Assembly: GCA_025149285.1 (NCBI GenBank)
Contig: CP102274.1
Location: forward strand, 3,002,001-3,066,000
From: Hungatella hathewayi
GTDB taxonomy: Bacteria > Bacillota > Clostridia > Lachnospirales > Lachnospiraceae
Length of the DNA: 64,000 nt
Direction: 5' to 3'
Part shown: in pieces, positions 61,927 to 64,000 of the stretch
How the letters are laid out: every line of letters starts with the position of its first letter
Position numbering within the stretch: position 1 is the stretch's first letter
Program-made: the position numbers and the translations under genes
The notes under the pieces: generated by a model
The model's database searches: none
The model's input: the letters and a program-made list of their open reading frames with translations, nothing else
Told to the model about the DNA's origin: nothing

Positions 61927-64000
61927 ATGAAAACGGAAGTTTACGATATTGAAGGCATGTCCTGTGCAGCCTGCAGCAGTGCGGTGGAACGGGTCACGAG
62001 AAAACTGGAAGGGGTGGAGTCGAGTGACGTGAATTTAACGACGAATAAGATGACCATCACCTATGATGAGACGAAAGTCACTCCGGAGATGATTATGGGG
62101 AAGGTGGAGAAAGCCGGATTCGGCGCCTGCCCTCTGGCGGAGGAGAAGGACAGTAAGGCTCAGGAGGAAGAAAACTGGGGGAAGCAGGAGCAGCAGCGCG
62201 ATACGATGAAGAGACGGCTGATCGTGGCCATTTGCTTTGCGGTTCCCCTTCTGTATATATCCATGGGACACATGCTCCCCTTTGAACTGCCGCTTCCGCA
62301 CTTCCTCCATATGGACAGCAATCCTCTGAACTACGCGCTGGCGCAGCTGATCCTTACGGTTCCGGTACTGATTGCTGGAAGAAAGTTTTATCTGGTAGGA
62401 CTGCGGTCGCTGTTCAAGGGCAATCCGAACATGGATTCTCTGGTGGCGATCGGCACCGGCAGTGCGTTTATCTACAGCCTCTGCATGACGGTTACAATTC
62501 CATCAAATCCAATGAATGCCCATCATCTCTATTACGAGTCGGCGGCAGTCGTCGTCACACTCGTCATGCTGGGCAAATACATGGAGAGCAGAAGTAAGGG
62601 AAAGACCTCCGAGGCGATCAGAAAGCTGATGGAACTGGCCCCGGATACAGCGATTCTCTATGAGGATGGCACGGAACGGGAAGTGGAGACGGCCAGCGTG
62701 AGAGTAGGCCAGCATCTCCTGATTAAACCGGGCAGCAGGATACCCCTGGACGGTATTGTGGCAGGCGGCAGCAGCAGTGTGGATGAATCCATGCTGACCG
62801 GAGAGAGTATCCCTGTGGAGAAGCAGGCGGGAGATGCTCTGATCGGCGGAAGTATGAATTATAACGGAGCGATGGAGATGGAGGTTACTCATACAGGCGG
62901 AGACACCACGCTTTCCAAGATCATTAAGATGATCGAGGATGCGCAGGGAAAAAAGGCGCCGATCTCCAAGCTGGCCGACAAGGTTGCCGGATACTTCGTT
63001 CCGACGGTTATGGGCATCGCAGTGGCTGCGGCCCTTCTCTGGTGGCTGTTGGGCGGCAAGGAGCTGTCCTTTGTCTTAACGATCTTTGTGGCAGTTCTGG
63101 TTATTGCCTGTCCGTGTGCGCTGGGGCTGGCGACGCCGACGGCTATTATGGTCGGAACCGGACTGGGAGCCGGCCATGGAATCTTAATCAAGAGCGGTGA
63201 GGCGCTGGAGACTGCCCATAAGGTAGACACGGTTGTATTCGATAAGACTGGTACGATTACAGAGGGGAAACCGAAGGTTACGGATATCGTAGTTCTGGAT
63301 CAGGCAGAGACTTCGGACGGACTTCTGAAACTGGCGGCCGGGTGTGAGCAGATGTCGGAGCATCCGCTGGGGCAGGCTATCGTCTTGAAGGCCAGAGAAC
63401 AGGGGCTGGAGCTTGCCATGCCGGAGAAGTTCGAGAGCGTGACGGGGGCGGGAATCATCGCTTCCCTTGGAACGAGTCAGGTGGCCGTAGGCAATGAACG
63501 GCTTGTGGAACAGATGAAGGTGTCCATGGGAGATCCTGTAAAGGAGCAGGCTCACCAGATGGCGAATCAGGGAAAGACACCGATGTATCTGATTGCAGAC
63601 GGGAAGCTGAAGGGCATCATCTGCGTAGCCGATACCATTAAGGAGACCAGCGTGGAGGCAGTGGACCAGTTAAAGCGCCTGGGAATTACAGTCTGCATGC
63701 TGACTGGAGATAATCAGAAGACAGCCGATTATATCGGTAAACAGGCCCATATTGATACCGTAATCGCAGAGGTTCTGCCGGAAGACAAGGCCAATGTGGT
63801 GGAGTCTCTGCAGAAGCAGGGAAAAACCGTTATGATGGTAGGAGACGGAATCAACGACGCACCGGCGCTGGTATCCGCGGATGTGGGGACGGCCATCGGC
63901 TCCGGAAGCGACATCGCCCTGGAATCCGGAGATATTGTACTCATGAAATCCGATTTGCGTGACGTCTATAAGGCGGTGAAATTAAGCCGGCTTACGATAC
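61927..64000 (+). CDS. copA: Copper-exporting P1B-type ATPase, 3' end outside window
   Basis: Pumps Cu(I) out of the cell. Only one N-terminal metal-binding domain is present, with GMSCAAC (C13, C16). Membrane segments follow, then the actuator motif MLTGESIPVEKQ, the transport-site CPC (C395-P-C397 in IACPCALGLATP), the phosphorylation site D439 in DKTGTITEGKP, the SEHPLG motif and GDGINDAPAL. The reading frame is open to the last base, so the protein lacks its final membrane helices here. The ATG at 61927 has aaaggat upstream. The CsoR-like operator in its promoter supports copper rather than another metal. Confidence 0.96.
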   Translation, partial: MKTEVYDIEGMSCAACSSAVERVTRKLEGVESSDVNLTTNKMTITYDETKVTPEMIMGKVEKAGFGACPLAEEKDSKAQEEENWGKQEQQRDTMKRRLIVAICFAVPLLYISMGHMLPFELPLPHFLHMDSNPLNYALAQLILTVPVLIAGRKFYLVGLRSLFKGNPNMDSLVAIGTGSAFIYSLCMTVTIPSNPMNAHHLYYESAAVVVTLVMLGKYMESRSKGKTSEAIRKLMELAPDTAILYEDGTEREVETASVRVGQHLLIKPGSRIPLDGIVAGGSSSVDESMLTGESIPVEKQAGDALIGGSMNYNGAMEMEVTHTGGDTTLSKIIKMIEDAQGKKAPISKLADKVAGYFVPTVMGIAVAAALLWWLLGGKELSFVLTIFVAVLVIACPCALGLATPTAIMVGTGLGAGHGILIKSGEALETAHKVDTVVFDKTGTITEGKPKVTDIVVLDQAETSDGLLKLAAGCEQMSEHPLGQAIVLKAREQGLELAMPEKFESVTGAGIIASLGTSQVAVGNERLVEQMKVSMGDPVKEQAHQMANQGKTPMYLIADGKLKGIICVADTIKETSVEAVDQLKRLGITVCMLTGDNQKTADYIGKQAHIDTVIAEVLPEDKANVVESLQKQGKTVMMVGDGINDAPALVSADVGTAIGSGSDIALESGDIVLMKSDLRDVYKAVKLSRLTI

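Noticed and set aside
1..64000. CRISPR array, tRNA, rRNA, IS element or prophage
   Set aside because: Read through for regularly spaced repeats, cloverleaf-type sequence, transposase or phage genes and found none.

Overview
The window looks like a chromosomal segment of a strictly anaerobic, moderate-GC Clostridia, most likely Lachnospiraceae. The grounds are a PolC-type replicative polymerase, CodY, the order rpsB-tsf / pyrH-frr-uppS-cdsA-dxr-rseP-ispG-polC, Bacillota-style Shine-Dalgarno sites and LexA boxes, several 4Fe-4S and radical-SAM proteins, and no respiratory chain. No rRNA, tRNA, CRISPR array, IS element or prophage was recognised. The species cannot be fixed from the sequence alone.

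Layout. 1-4.0 kb: the 3' part of a Cys-type sulfatase, a LacI regulator and a MATE exporter. 4.0-6.5 kb: a small unknown gene behind a promoter carrying an exact LexA/SOS box, then on the minus strand an SH3/SleB-type cell-wall hydrolase followed by an AT-rich P-loop gene. 6.6-12.7 kb: an EAL-domain remnant overlapping an AraC regulator, an alpha-toroid-like protein, a YciI-like protein, a diguanylate cyclase, an EFR1-type flavodoxin/ferredoxin and a secreted CAP protein. 12.8-18.7 kb: a TetR regulator with its own operator, two small genes, an Fe-S aldo/keto reductase, an AraC regulator and a GH120-type beta-xylosidase. 18.9-20.9 kb: a TraX-like membrane protein and a RelA/SpoT-domain protein, tail to tail. 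21.1-30.7 kb: a nine-gene Mrp/Mbh-type cation antiporter operon with four NuoL/M/N-like subunits and no redox module. 30.7-36.3 kb: an ArsC-like protein, a lipoprotein, galE, a putative DNA-repair radical-SAM pair behind an SOS promoter, and a monoacylglycerol-lipase-like hydrolase. 36.4-61.6 kb: housekeeping (yifB/comM, dprA, topA, codY, rpsB, tsf, an oppBCDFA operon, pyrH, frr, uppS, cdsA, dxr, rseP, ispG, polC). 61.6-64 kb: a copper P-type ATPase behind a CsoR-like operator, cut by the window end.

How the parts work together. yifB, dprA and topA handle DNA. codY and opp couple nutrient sensing to peptide uptake. uppS, cdsA, dxr, rseP and ispG serve isoprenoid, lipid and envelope synthesis. 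Several cis-elements link genes that are not neighbours. Two LexA-type promoters control an unknown 108-residue protein and the radical-SAM pair. Two WalR-type boxes, placed the same way just after the -10, precede the SleB-like hydrolase and the CAP protein. A shared 13-bp motif lies upstream of both the aldo/keto reductase operon and the GH120 gene, on either side of an AraC gene.

Most worth following up are the SOS-controlled unknown gene, the antiporter operon without a redox module, the paired WalR boxes and the EAL remnant with intact expression signals. All calls rest on reading the sequence and recalled family knowledge; no database search was run.
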